DNA from: Algoriphagus sp. A40
GTDB taxonomy: Bacteria; Bacteroidota; Bacteroidia; Cytophagales; Cyclobacteriaceae
Reading direction: 5' to 3'
Assembly: GCF_002002735.1 (NCBI RefSeq)
Contig: NZ_MUNY01000078.1
Location: 186,001 to 250,000 of the forward strand
DNA length: 64,000 bases
The notes beneath the pieces were generated by a model that saw only the letters and a list, made by a program, of their open reading frames with translations, had not been told where the DNA came from and made no database searches. Positions 33,745 to 41,752 of the stretch are shown piece after piece; positions within the stretch are counted from its first letter, which is position 1; each line of letters begins with the position of its first letter. The translations under genes and the position numbers were made by a program.

Positions 33745-34440
33745 ATGCAAAAGAAAACTAAACTGGCAATCAAACATTACCACGGGAAGGAACTTGAGAA
33801 GATTGGAAAATCATCTGCTAGCTTTCCTTTATATGTCATGGTAAGGTACAAGAATGCGAAAACCAAATTTGCATCAAGGTTGGGAATACGATTTGTGAAT
33901 GAAAATGGTGGTGAGTCCTCTATCCTTAGCAATTTCAATAGAGATGTGATCAGTCTAATTGAAGACGAAGTAAAGCACATTGAACTGCTTAGAGACTATT
34001 TTGAGGATGTCTTGGCGGTTGAGTTTACACCTTCTATGGTGGTAAATGAGGTCTTCGAGAATACTGCCTTAGAGAAAGTCATTGATTATTTTGATCAAGT
34101 TTTTGAGGAAAAGGAATTGATAGAGATTCTTGCAGAAATTGATCAAGACTTGATTGATTTGTTAAATGCTGCCGGTCCTACCCGGTTTTTGTCAGGTTTA
34201 AAGCATCTTGATCTAGCACTTTTTCAGCGATTCATGGAAATTGAAGAAGTCAGACGGGTATTCGATTTTTTCAGGATTTATAAATCATTTAATTGGCCGG
34301 AGGTAAATAGGCTTCAATTTAGGATGGCGGTAATTGATGATAATCAGAATATTGCAGATTTAAAAAAATGGATGGATGATCGCTTTGATTCCGAAATGCT
34401 TCATTATTATCGACTCAATCCAATGGATTTGAATCATTGA
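33745..34440 (+). CDS. Unknown protein coupled to the integrase
   Basis: A 231-residue protein starting 2 bp after the integrase stop. Residues 25-60 (FPLYVMVRYKNAKTKFASRLGIRF) resemble the strand pattern of integrase arm-binding domains. The remaining 170 residues are acidic and helical without recognised motifs. There is no signal peptide or membrane segment. Its tight coupling suggests a role in recombination or its direction, but this is inference; I do not recognise the family. Confidence 0.55.
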   Translation: MQKKTKLAIKHYHGKELEKIGKSSASFPLYVMVRYKNAKTKFASRLGIRFVNENGGESSILSNFNRDVISLIEDEVKHIELLRDYFEDVLAVEFTPSMVVNEVFENTALEKVIDYFDQVFEEKELIEILAEIDQDLIDLLNAAGPTRFLSGLKHLDLALFQRFMEIEEVRRVFDFFRIYKSFNWPEVNRLQFRMAVIDDNQNIADLKKWMDDRFDSEMLHYYRLNPMDLNH

Positions 34441-34510
34441 AAAAAAACGGACACCAGTGACCGAAATTATATTTTTTCTCTATATTTGAGTAAATCAAAC
34501 TCAAATCAAT

Positions 34511-34813
34511 ATGAATCAAGACACTTTTATTCCGTTTGCGGCTGTTAGCCAAAAATGGCTGGAAGAGAAATTCAAGAATCTGGAAGAGAAAATCTCGAGC
34601 ATTCATCCAGCTAGTAAATCCGTTAAAGATGAATGGTTGTCACTCCAAGAATTCATGGAGGCAACGGGGGTGAAATCTCATTATTCCATTTCAAAAATGG
34701 AGTCAGTTTCCGAATCCAAAGGCCAGGAGTTTCGCTCTATGTACCGAGGGAAACGACGGTTTATTCACCAGAGAGAGGTGGATAGGTTTTTTGCGGGGGA
34801 GTTTGAGAATTAA
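34511..34813 (+). CDS. Excisionase-like helix-turn-helix protein
   Basis: A 100-residue protein with an N-terminal coiled segment (residues 15-35) and a C-terminal MerR/excisionase-like fold: EWLSLQEFMEATGVKSHYSISKM, then a wing (MYRGKRRFIHQREVDRFF). Such proteins bend att DNA for excision or regulate element genes. It lies 70 bp after the integrase partner and before a strong palindromic terminator. Confidence 0.6.
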   Translation: MNQDTFIPFAAVSQKWLEEKFKNLEEKISSIHPASKSVKDEWLSLQEFMEATGVKSHYSISKMESVSESKGQEFRSMYRGKRRFIHQREVDRFFAGEFEN

Positions 34814-34845
34814 AAAAGGAAAGGATGGCCATCCTTTCCTTTTGT
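34814..34845 (+). terminator. Perfect palindrome terminator after the excisionase-like gene
   Basis: The 15-bp arms 34814-34828 and 34829-34843 are perfectly complementary with no spare loop, flanked by A on the left and T on the right. It should work in both directions. Confidence 0.7.
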
Positions 34846-35090
34846 TGAAAATGCGCAATAGGCAGTTCCTTGGTTTGCTTTTAACCGTCTCAAAATTAAA
34901 AACATGCTCCAAGTTGAACATTCTTTTGATCAAAATCAACCAAGGCAAGGTGGTTTAATGAACTTTTCATACCCTGACTTCGCTCGCGATAAGTCCTTAT
35001 ATCTAGTCGGATAAATCCTAAAAGTTTACGAAGAATTTAAAAATAGCATTTACGCCAAAATGCTAATCGAAACCTTATTGCCTAAAAAAT
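34846..35090. other. Non-coding leader before the AAA ATPase gene
   Basis: About 245 bp with no convincing ORF. It should hold the promoter of the replication-type genes. No repeat or palindrome of note was found. Confidence 0.3.
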
Positions 35091-36113
35091 ATGACCTCAA
35101 TAAATCACAATACAAACACGAACGATTCGCGTTCCGGTGACTTCCTAATCATCAAATCCGCCAATGAATGGATGGATGAAGCCAAGACTAAGCCTATTCC
35201 CAAAAAGATCTTTGGCCCGTTTTGGTATGAGGAAGAGCTATGCATACTCTTCGCTGATACCAATCAAGGTAAGTCTTTGCTTGCTGTACAAATCATCGAC
35301 AGTGTATCCAAAGGAGTTCCAACCCTAGGATTGGAGATGGAGCTTAAAGCGTCCAAAGTCATCTACTTTGACCTGGAATTGACTGCCAAGCAATTTGAAA
35401 TGAGATATGCTCAGTATGACAAGGAAAGGGATATACTGTTTGATCATTTCGAATTCAGTGACCTTTTCCTGAGAGCAGAAATCAATCCATATGGATTTGA
35501 TGAGGCTTTTGAAGAATATGAGAGCTTCCTTTTTAAAGAGATAGAGGTTCAGGCTTCCAAGTCCGGGGCAAAAATCCTCGTAATCGACAATCTGTCTTGT
35601 GTGATTTCAGATAATGAGAAGGCCAGAAACACCACTCCTTTTTTAATAAGGCTAAACAATCTGAAGAAGATTCACGGGTGGTCGATTTTGCTCATTGCCC
35701 ATACTCCAAAAAGGAATTTGTTTGCTCCGATCAGTAGAAACGACATTCAGGGAAGCAAGAGCTTTATTAATCTGATTGATTCTTGTTTCGCTGTGGGTGA
35801 AAGTCAAAAAGACCCTTCCATTAAATACTTGAAGCAGATTAAAGTCAGGTATGGTGCTTTTAAATATCCCTCCGAAAATGTCCTGGTCTGTAAAATCGGC
35901 AAAGACTCAAATTTCAGTTCATTTCGCTTCCTCCAGTTTGGAAAAGAGTCGGATCATCTAAAGCAGTTGAATCCGGTCGATAAATCTCAAATGAAGACCA
36001 AGGCCTTGGAACTCAAAAATGAAGGCCATACCAATGTGAACATAGCTCAGGAACTCGGAGTGTCAGAAGGAGCTGTAAGGAAATGGCTCAAGCAACTTGA
36101 GTTGGACGAGTAA
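35091..36113 (+). CDS. RepA-like AAA ATPase (AAA_25 type)
   Basis: A 340-residue RecA-fold ATPase with Walker A ADTNQGKSLL (about residues 55-64) and Walker B ILVIDNLS (about 163-170). A C-terminal helix-turn-helix (NVNIAQELGVSEGAVRKWLKQL) follows. Related proteins are hexameric replicative helicases of small plasmids. In this ICE it precedes iteron-like repeats and a primase gene, so it probably drives replication of the excised circle. It could also be a regulator. The start ATG is at 35091. Confidence 0.7.
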   Translation: MTSINHNTNTNDSRSGDFLIIKSANEWMDEAKTKPIPKKIFGPFWYEEELCILFADTNQGKSLLAVQIIDSVSKGVPTLGLEMELKASKVIYFDLELTAKQFEMRYAQYDKERDILFDHFEFSDLFLRAEINPYGFDEAFEEYESFLFKEIEVQASKSGAKILVIDNLSCVISDNEKARNTTPFLIRLNNLKKIHGWSILLIAHTPKRNLFAPISRNDIQGSKSFINLIDSCFAVGESQKDPSIKYLKQIKVRYGAFKYPSENVLVCKIGKDSNFSSFRFLQFGKESDHLKQLNPVDKSQMKTKALELKNEGHTNVNIAQELGVSEGAVRKWLKQLELDE

Positions 36114-36133
36114 CCTCAATCGTAAAAATCGAA

Positions 36134-36169
36134 CTGTACGAGGGGTACGAGGTGTGCGAGTAGTACGAT
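36134..36169. repeat. Four 9-bp iteron-like repeats
   Basis: CTGTACGAG, GGGTACGAG, GTGTGCGAG and TAGTACGAT follow each other without gap, flanked by AAATCG and CGATTT as outer inverted arms. They lie between the ATPase and primase genes, as expected for an origin binding site. Confidence 0.6.
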
Positions 36170-36281
36170 TTCCACTTGCCTTTACCCCCTCTTTTTCTTT
36201 TTGCAGGTAGTCCGACAATTCACGACAAAAGGAAAGACAAGACTCCTTTAAATCAATAAGATGCATTATTTATGTATAGAT

Positions 36282-36300
36282 GTATTTATATAAAAATGTA
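36282..36300. promoter_or_regulatory. Shared AT-rich box upstream of the primase gene
   Basis: GTATTTATATAAAAA followed by TGTA. The same 15 bases occur at 40067-40081 upstream of parA (there followed by CGTA). A common operator for the replication and partition genes is possible. Confidence 0.4.
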
Positions 36301-36306
36301 AATATT

Positions 36307-37323
36307 ATGAACTACTCAGAGGTAAAACAAGCCGCTACCAAGATCAAACAGGAATTCCCGGTGCTCGATTATTTCCATAGCCTGGTCAAATCCGGATTTC
36401 TTAAGTACGAAGGCATCCACGGAAAGGAATATTTTTTCGGCTTTATGGAACAGAGAACTGGCTCGATTGCAGTGGATGACAAAGCCAATGTGTGGTATGA
36501 TCATGCCGCTGGAAAAGGGGGAGATATTATCGCTGCGGTTCAGGAATTTGAAAACAAAACCTTCTTCGAGTCAGTGGAAAGTCTTTCTGGATCCGTTCCG
36601 GTTAGAGAATTTCTTCCAAGACAAAAACCAGAGATCGCTCCGAAGATAGTGGTAGAGAAAGTTTGCGAGATCAGCCATGATGCATTGATTCAATACATTC
36701 AAAGAAGGGGAATTGATCTTCAAGATATTGCACCCTTTGGTAAAGAGGTGCATTGGCGGAATAAGGGAAAGCGATATTTCGCAGTTGGTTTTCCGAATGA
36801 ATCGGGCGGATGGGTACTCCGATCCTCCATTTTTAAGGGAAATATTCTCGGAGGAGGCATTTCGATTCAGATTTTTGGGGCCGCTAAAAGCATCAAAGTT
36901 TTTGAAGGCTGGTTTGACTTCTTGAGCTATATGAATCATTCCGAAGCTACAGATTTCAAAGCCATCATTTTAAACAGTACAGCCAATCTTAGTCTGCGGC
37001 TAATGCTTGATATTTTGAAGGAAAGACAGAAAGTAGAACTCTACTTAGATAACGACGCTACCGGGGAGACCTATACTAATGGCTTTATCAAGGTTGCTAA
37101 ACTGTACCAATATTGTCTTCAAAATGGATTGACTACTGATTGGGATTTGACTGCATTGAGAAGTCGAAAGGACAAACTTGGACAGTTGATAGTCAACCTA
37201 AAAATAGAGGAGTCAAAAGTAGAGGAGATTTTGAAAATGAAGGTGGATATTTTCGACCAAAGGGAGATTTATTCTAATTATGAGGATTTGAATGCGTTTT
37301 TGGTTGGAATAATGGCCCGGTGA
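36307..37323 (+). CDS. Toprim-domain DNA primase-like protein
   Basis: A 338-residue protein (start at ATG 36307; an upstream ATG at 36280 lies within the shared AT-rich box). Residues about 40-90 (GFMEQRTGSIAVDD...HAAGKGGDIIAAV) resemble the CHC2-type primase N-terminus but lack the zinc cysteines. A Toprim domain follows with KVFEGWFDFLS (catalytic Glu) and YLDNDATGE (DxD). It should make primers for element replication or transfer. Coupled in context with the AAA ATPase upstream. Confidence 0.75.
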   Translation: MNYSEVKQAATKIKQEFPVLDYFHSLVKSGFLKYEGIHGKEYFFGFMEQRTGSIAVDDKANVWYDHAAGKGGDIIAAVQEFENKTFFESVESLSGSVPVREFLPRQKPEIAPKIVVEKVCEISHDALIQYIQRRGIDLQDIAPFGKEVHWRNKGKRYFAVGFPNESGGWVLRSSIFKGNILGGGISIQIFGAAKSIKVFEGWFDFLSYMNHSEATDFKAIILNSTANLSLRLMLDILKERQKVELYLDNDATGETYTNGFIKVAKLYQYCLQNGLTTDWDLTALRSRKDKLGQLIVNLKIEESKVEEILKMKVDIFDQREIYSNYEDLNAFLVGIMAR

Positions 37324-37646
37324 AAAGGAGGCGTTCAAAATCTTTCCCTAATCTTCATTTTCATCCAAAAAGTCATTTTGTTATTGCTTTAGCAACTCTC
37401 TAATGCCCATTTTTCCCTGAATTGTTTCTTGGCATCGCCAAACCCTTTTTCATTTTTTACAAAGAGATGAGTAGGTGAACCTGAATTCCGGAATAAGTTA
37501 GCCCTTTATCCTCAGGGTGGCCAAGAGCTTCCGGCATAAAGCTCACCCGCAATTCTCAGCTGGTTTATTCCTTTTCCTCTTGGCCTTGCTCGGAACAGGG
37601 CTGAGGTCATTCCATAATTCATGTTTCACCAAAACTCAAAAAAATT
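37324..37646. other. Gene-free 323-bp region with nested inverted repeats
   Basis: No ORF of note. GGCCAAGAG (37519-37527) pairs with CTCTTGGCC (37577-37585). CCTCAG (37510-37515) pairs with CTGAGG (37601-37606), or AGCCCT (37500-37505) pairs with AGGGCT (37597-37602) instead. The layout suggests a structured RNA or DNA element upstream of radC. Confidence 0.45.
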
Positions 37647-38117
37647 ATGGAATCCTTAACTCAATCATTCCACTTCAATGAAGTCGCAGAAATTACACTG
37701 TCATATCGGCCAAAAATCAAAGCAAGCCAACGTCCAAAAGTTACTTGCTCTAGGCAAGTTTATGATGTCTTGTTGAAATTCTGGAATTCTGACGCGCTGG
37801 AGTACATTGAGCAGTTTCAAGTGATGCTTTTGAGCAGAGGAAACCGAGTATTGGGTATTTGCACTATCAGTACCGGTGGAACTGCTGGAACTGTGGTAGA
37901 TCCTAAAGTGGTCTTTGCTGCTGGATTGAAAGCGAACGCATCATCCCTAATCTTAAGTCATAACCATCCCAGTGGAAATCTACAACCATCCGAACAGGAT
38001 AGAAGACTGACTCGAAGACTGGTAGAAATCGGTCGAGCTTTGGATCTTCCCATTGTGGATCATGTGATTCTAAGTTCAGAAGGATACTTTTCTTTCGCAG
38101 ATGAAGGGGAGCTTTAG
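37647..38117 (+). CDS. RadC-like JAB-domain protein
   Basis: A 156-residue RadC-family protein with the JAB metal motif in SHNHPSGNLQPSEQD and a downstream DHVILSSEGYFSF end. It lacks the N-terminal helix-hairpin-helix of chromosomal RadC, as is usual for copies on mobile elements. The role of RadC is unsettled, probably in DNA processing, and the name is kept for family only. It follows a structured 323-bp gap. Confidence 0.85.
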   Translation: MESLTQSFHFNEVAEITLSYRPKIKASQRPKVTCSRQVYDVLLKFWNSDALEYIEQFQVMLLSRGNRVLGICTISTGGTAGTVVDPKVVFAAGLKANASSLILSHNHPSGNLQPSEQDRRLTRRLVEIGRALDLPIVDHVILSSEGYFSFADEGEL

Positions 38118-38199
38118 CTTCCTTTTTTCTTGTTGCTGGATTAAAATTGTCAGGATAGCAACAATTCACAGGCACTATTTGTCAGTTTCCAACTAAAAT

Positions 38200-38943
38200 G
38201 TGGTTTTCCCTCTTGATCAAATCACCCAATTGCTTAATTTGACAAAAGGATCAGCCAAAGAATCAGCTTTGAGCACAGCAGATAAATGCGATAATGAAAA
38301 AGAGTGTGAGATTCATAGAGATGCTGGCAACAATTTGAAAAAAATGAACCAAGAGCTTGAGAAACAGGTACTAGATATTATAAAGTCAGAGACAGATGCG
38401 CAACTTTGGACTATTGGTGAAGATGCAAAATTAAGAATGCCCATCATATCGTACCAGCTGATAATTAATGATCTGCAAATAGCAGTTGATTCTATAAAAA
38501 AGGCTGTGATACTGACGGAGAAATTTGAGAAACTTGATGATTTAATTGTTTCAGCACTTTGGACTCAAGCTATAATGCGCTATTCACGATGTTTCAAAAA
38601 ATCAGATGATGGATACAGTTCACTAGAGCCTGAAAAATATATAGTTAGCAACAGATCGAAGACTTTTCACTCCACACTAATATCAATCCGCGATAGTTTT
38701 CTTGCTCACAGGGGAAAAAATGATTTTGAACATCATATGGTAGTAGCAACCCTTCTGAAGAAAAGTAAACGATCCTATCAATTCAATTTTCAAGTTCCAA
38801 GTCTACATATTCAAGGACACTTTATTAAAAACCATAAATCGATTATAAAACACATAGAGACACTTCAAAGACGAGTTTCTTTTACATTAGATAAGAAGTG
38901 CAGAGCATTGGATAGAATCGTTTGGAATGAAATAAAAACATGA
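38200..38943 (+). CDS. Unknown protein with a possible HEPN-type motif
   Basis: A 247-residue, mostly helical and basic protein of unknown family. The frame begins at a GTG at 38200; an ATG at 38344 is an alternative. Residues 164-170 read RDSFLAH, an R-x5-H pattern as in HEPN RNases, within a segment (KTFHSTLISIRDSFLAHRGKNDFEHH) resembling that of some AbiU2-like proteins. No membrane segment. Its position between radC and parA, away from the tra operon, suits an accessory or defence gene, but this is inference. Confidence 0.45.
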   Translation: MVFPLDQITQLLNLTKGSAKESALSTADKCDNEKECEIHRDAGNNLKKMNQELEKQVLDIIKSETDAQLWTIGEDAKLRMPIISYQLIINDLQIAVDSIKKAVILTEKFEKLDDLIVSALWTQAIMRYSRCFKKSDDGYSSLEPEKYIVSNRSKTFHSTLISIRDSFLAHRGKNDFEHHMVVATLLKKSKRSYQFNFQVPSLHIQGHFIKNHKSIIKHIETLQRRVSFTLDKKCRALDRIVWNEIKT

Positions 38944-38994
38944 TACCAACAATCCGGTTCTAGTATTTTTTTTGAAGAATTGAATACCATTTCG

Positions 38995-39264
38995 CTAAAT
39001 TCCATAATGCTCAGCCACCGCCTTTAAAATCATATCTCGCATTGATAATTTTGATTCTCGGCCGATTTCATATTTGAGCTTGTCAAACATGGCGGTAGGA
39101 ATTCGGAGGGAATAGATCTTTACATCTTCGGTGTCGAACTCTTTGCTTGATACTTTTTCTTTTTGCTGGATTTCTGGTTCGGGATTGATCAGCACTCCGA
39201 TTCCTCGCTGTTTGGTGCCGAGGTTTTTATTGCCCTTGCTTGGGTCATTTAGCTTCTTAGCCAT
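38995..39264 (-). CDS. Ribbon-helix-helix partner of ParA
   Basis: An 89-residue protein with a disordered basic N-terminus and a C-terminal ribbon-helix-helix pattern (DVKIYSLRIPTAMFDKLKYEIGRESKLSMRDMILKAVAEHYG). It starts 7 bp after the parA stop on the same strand. Pairs of small ParA and RHH proteins act as partition systems with the RHH protein binding the centromere. It should be the ParB/ParG-like part here. Confidence 0.65.
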   Translation of the reverse strand: MAKKLNDPSKGNKNLGTKQRGIGVLINPEPEIQQKEKVSSKEFDTEDVKIYSLRIPTAMFDKLKYEIGRESKLSMRDMILKAVAEHYGI

Positions 39265-39271
39265 TTGTTGC

Positions 39272-40018
39272 TCAGTTTAATCTGTTTAGAATTTCCTCGA
39301 CCAGCATTTCATAATCCTTGGCCCCATTGGACTCAGGTGCATAGTCGAAAATGGTTTGACTTTGGAGTTGGGCTTCAGCTAAGGCAACATTGATCCGGAT
39401 TTTGGTATCGAACACTTTATCCTGGAGATCCTCGGTGAGTTTCTCTACAATGGTTTTGGTTAGGATTCGGTTTGGATTGATTTGGGTAATGAACACTCCT
39501 CCGATTTCCAATTTGTCATTTAGGTTGTCCCGGACTTCCTTCACTATCCCAAGAAGCCGATCCACTCCTTTGTAGGCAAAGTACTCGCCTTGAAGTGGTA
39601 GGAGAATGGTGTCACTTGCTACCATGGCATTGACGGTCAATAGCCCAACTGAAGGTGGACAGTCAATGATGATGTAGTCGTATTCTGTGCGGATTGGCTT
39701 TATGAGTTTATGGAGGATTTGCTCTCTTCCAATTTTGGATACGATCTCCATTTCAGCACCCAACAGATCGATGGAGGAGGGAACCAAGTCCAGGTTTTCG
39801 GAGACATTTAGGATCGGTAACTTTTTATTCTCCCGGATGGAATCATAAACAGATAATTCCGGATCCCCTTTTCCCAATCCCTCAGTCAGATTCGCTTGGG
39901 AATCGATATCCAATAACAATACTTTGAGACCTTTTTTGGCAAGCCCAGCACCGATGTTGATAGAGGAGGTGGTTTTGCCCGTTCCTCCCTTGTGATTCAT
40001 AATGGAGATAGTCTTCAT
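39272..40018 (-). CDS. ParA-family partition ATPase
   Basis: A 248-residue ParA/Soj-type ATPase with a deviant Walker A MNHKGGTGKTTSSIN at the N-terminus and Walker B IIIDCPPSVG near residue 133. No N-terminal HTH, so the short type Ib form or Soj-like. With the RHH gene it forms a partition cassette likely to stabilise the excised element. Upstream it shares the GTATTTATATAAAAA box with the primase gene. Confidence 0.88.
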   Translation of the reverse strand: MKTISIMNHKGGTGKTTSSINIGAGLAKKGLKVLLLDIDSQANLTEGLGKGDPELSVYDSIRENKKLPILNVSENLDLVPSSIDLLGAEMEIVSKIGREQILHKLIKPIRTEYDYIIIDCPPSVGLLTVNAMVASDTILLPLQGEYFAYKGVDRLLGIVKEVRDNLNDKLEIGGVFITQINPNRILTKTIVEKLTEDLQDKVFDTKIRINVALAEAQLQSQTIFDYAPESNGAKDYEMLVEEILNRLN

Positions 40019-40066
40019 AGCTCAGTTGGTTTAACTAAAGATATGAAAATGTGTTTCCATAAAAAA

Positions 40067-40085
40067 GTATTTATATAAAAACGTA
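40067..40085. promoter_or_regulatory. Shared AT-rich box upstream of parA
   Basis: GTATTTATATAAAAA plus CGTA, identical over 15 bases to the sequence upstream of the primase gene at 36282. It lies between the XRE gene stop and the parA start. Confidence 0.4.
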
Positions 40086-40086
40086 T

Positions 40087-40494
40087 TTACTTTTGATTGA
40101 TTCTGGACTCCAAGTTCTCGATGATCAAGTTCTTCGATCTTACCAATTCGTTGTATGAGTTATTTTCAGCAGAGAGTCGTTTTACCTCATTTTGAAGTCT
40201 CTCGATTTCGGTTTGGAGCCGCTCAAAGAAGTGCTGTTCGCTGCCAAGTTTGTCCGAATCCATTTCACGATCCTCGATGGTCGCAATAAACATTTCACCT
40301 TCTCCGGTCTCTAGCCATCGGAGGTTGATGTTGTGTTCCCTTTTGAGAAGGATCTTTATTTTACCCGAGACGTTGTTCTTGCCTCGTTCTATGTCAGAAT
40401 ATCCAGCCTGAGTCAATCCCAAGGAAGCCCCGAAATCTTCTTGGGTTTCCTTCAAGAATTTCCTGATGATTTTTAGGCGTTGATTTTCAGTCAT
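40087..40494 (-). CDS. XRE-family regulator with a C-terminal coiled coil
   Basis: A 135-residue protein with an N-terminal HTH (residues about 5-60, LGLTQAGYSDIERGKNNVSGKI) and a C-terminal leucine-zipper-like coil (LQTEIERLQNEVKRLSAEN) for dimerisation. It is transcribed toward parA and away from the palindrome-rich region. It is the best candidate for the element repressor. No protease or sensor domain is visible. Confidence 0.75.
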   Translation of the reverse strand: MTENQRLKIIRKFLKETQEDFGASLGLTQAGYSDIERGKNNVSGKIKILLKREHNINLRWLETGEGEMFIATIEDREMDSDKLGSEQHFFERLQTEIERLQNEVKRLSAENNSYNELVRSKNLIIENLESRINQK

Positions 40495-41182
40495 TTCGGA
40501 ATGATTCTGATTTTAAAACGATTAATTTTTTCAATAATATAGCAAAACCATATATTTTTATATTTGGACATATTCAAAAGGAATTATCCATTGGTCTTTT
40601 CGGATTGCTCAATTGGGATAATCTACAAGACTTCTTCATTCTTTGATTTCTTAAACACAGGGCCAACCACAAGCAAAAACTATCTTGAAATTGGATAGAA
40701 TCCTTTTTCCCTTTTGCCGATTTCATGCAGATCACTTATTACAAATATATACTTACAAATGTATTTTGAAATGTGATTATTGGTTTTCTATATATCTACA
40801 TATCTGTATAGCTATATATAGGACAATACCGATATAGGGATTATATCGATATCCTTGTTCTATTGATGTGAGGATTACTTCTGGTTTAATTAATGAGCCA
40901 CATTTTATCTAAAGCCAAAAATTTTGGCACCTTTTCCCGGTAGTGGGAAATCGATGGCCTTGAGGGATGTCGAAGAATTGATCTTGCTTTTTCAGCATGT
41001 GAAAATGAAAAAATGTGTTGAAGAACCTTTTGCGTGTTCCTTGCAAGTTGTGTATTTGTGACACAAATTCTGCCGAATTTTTTTCACAAACACGCACTTG
41101 CCATTCCGATGATTCTCCTCAGAATCATCCAAAATGGAGGGATTTAACCTCGCAACTCGGTAAAATTTAAAATGACTGAACC
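40495..41182. promoter_or_regulatory. 688-bp gene-free region dense in palindromes
   Basis: It holds GCCAAAA-A-TTTTGGC (40914-40928), TTTCCC-6-GGGAAA (40933-40950), ATTTGTG-A-CACAAAT (41054-41068) and a long hairpin (GATGATTCT 41108-41116 with AGAATCATC 41121-41129, extended by CCATT/AATGG to 41101-41137). The stretch 40775-40860 is AT-rich with repeated TATA steps. It separates leftward XRE/parA from rightward GNAT/LuxR/mob genes, so regulatory sites or an origin are likely. Confidence 0.5.
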
Positions 41183-41752
41183 ATGAGAAAATTCATTGAA
41201 CAGGATCGAGAAAAAATCATTAACATCTTAGTAAATTCTTTTGAAGGCAATAAATCCGTGGATTTTGTAGTCGGGAAATCGGCCGCTTCCAGGAGAATTC
41301 TGATGGAATACAGTTTGGCAAACTGTCTGGAAAACGGAGAGGTGTATATATCCGAAAGCGGAAAATCTTGTGTCTTGATCAAGTATTCTGACCGAAAGCG
41401 AAAGCCTTTCAATCTTTGGGTTTGGGATCTGAAACTTGCGCTTCAGGGAATCGGAATTTCAAGAATTTCAAGGGTCCTCAAACGGGAATCCAGCATAGAA
41501 GCAGTCCAGCCCAAAGAGCCATTTCTCTATGTTTGGTTTATCGGTGTAGAGCCGGAAAACCAAGGTAAAGGAGAGGGTTCCAAGCTGCTCAAGTCAGTTC
41601 TTACTATAGCTGAAAACAAGAAGCTCCCGGTTTGCTTGGAGACTTCGACAGAACGCAATTTTAAATGGTATGAAAATTTCGGGTTCTCAGTTTATGCATC
41701 ATTCGCTCAATTTGGTTTCCCGTTTTACTTCTACAGAAAGGATTTGCTATGA
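41183..41752 (+). CDS. GNAT-family N-acetyltransferase
   Basis: A 189-residue GNAT protein. The acetyl-CoA motif reads VEPENQGKGEGSKLL (about residues 128-142), preceded by beta strand WFIG and followed by LETSTERNFKWYENFGF. Its stop overlaps the start of the 7TM-LuxR gene as ATGA, so the two are translationally coupled. Substrate unknown: resistance-type small molecules, or a signal for the partner regulator, are possible. It is the first gene of a rightward set leading into the mob operon. Confidence 0.75.
   Translation: MRKFIEQDREKIINILVNSFEGNKSVDFVVGKSAASRRILMEYSLANCLENGEVYISESGKSCVLIKYSDRKRKPFNLWVWDLKLALQGIGISRISRVLKRESSIEAVQPKEPFLYVWFIGVEPENQGKGEGSKLLKSVLTIAENKKLPVCLETSTERNFKWYENFGFSVYASFAQFGFPFYFYRKDLL

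Noticed and set aside
40909..41097. A 62-codon minus-strand frame in the palindrome-rich gap
   Set aside because: It spans several palindromes, has no supporting neighbours and no recognisable features.
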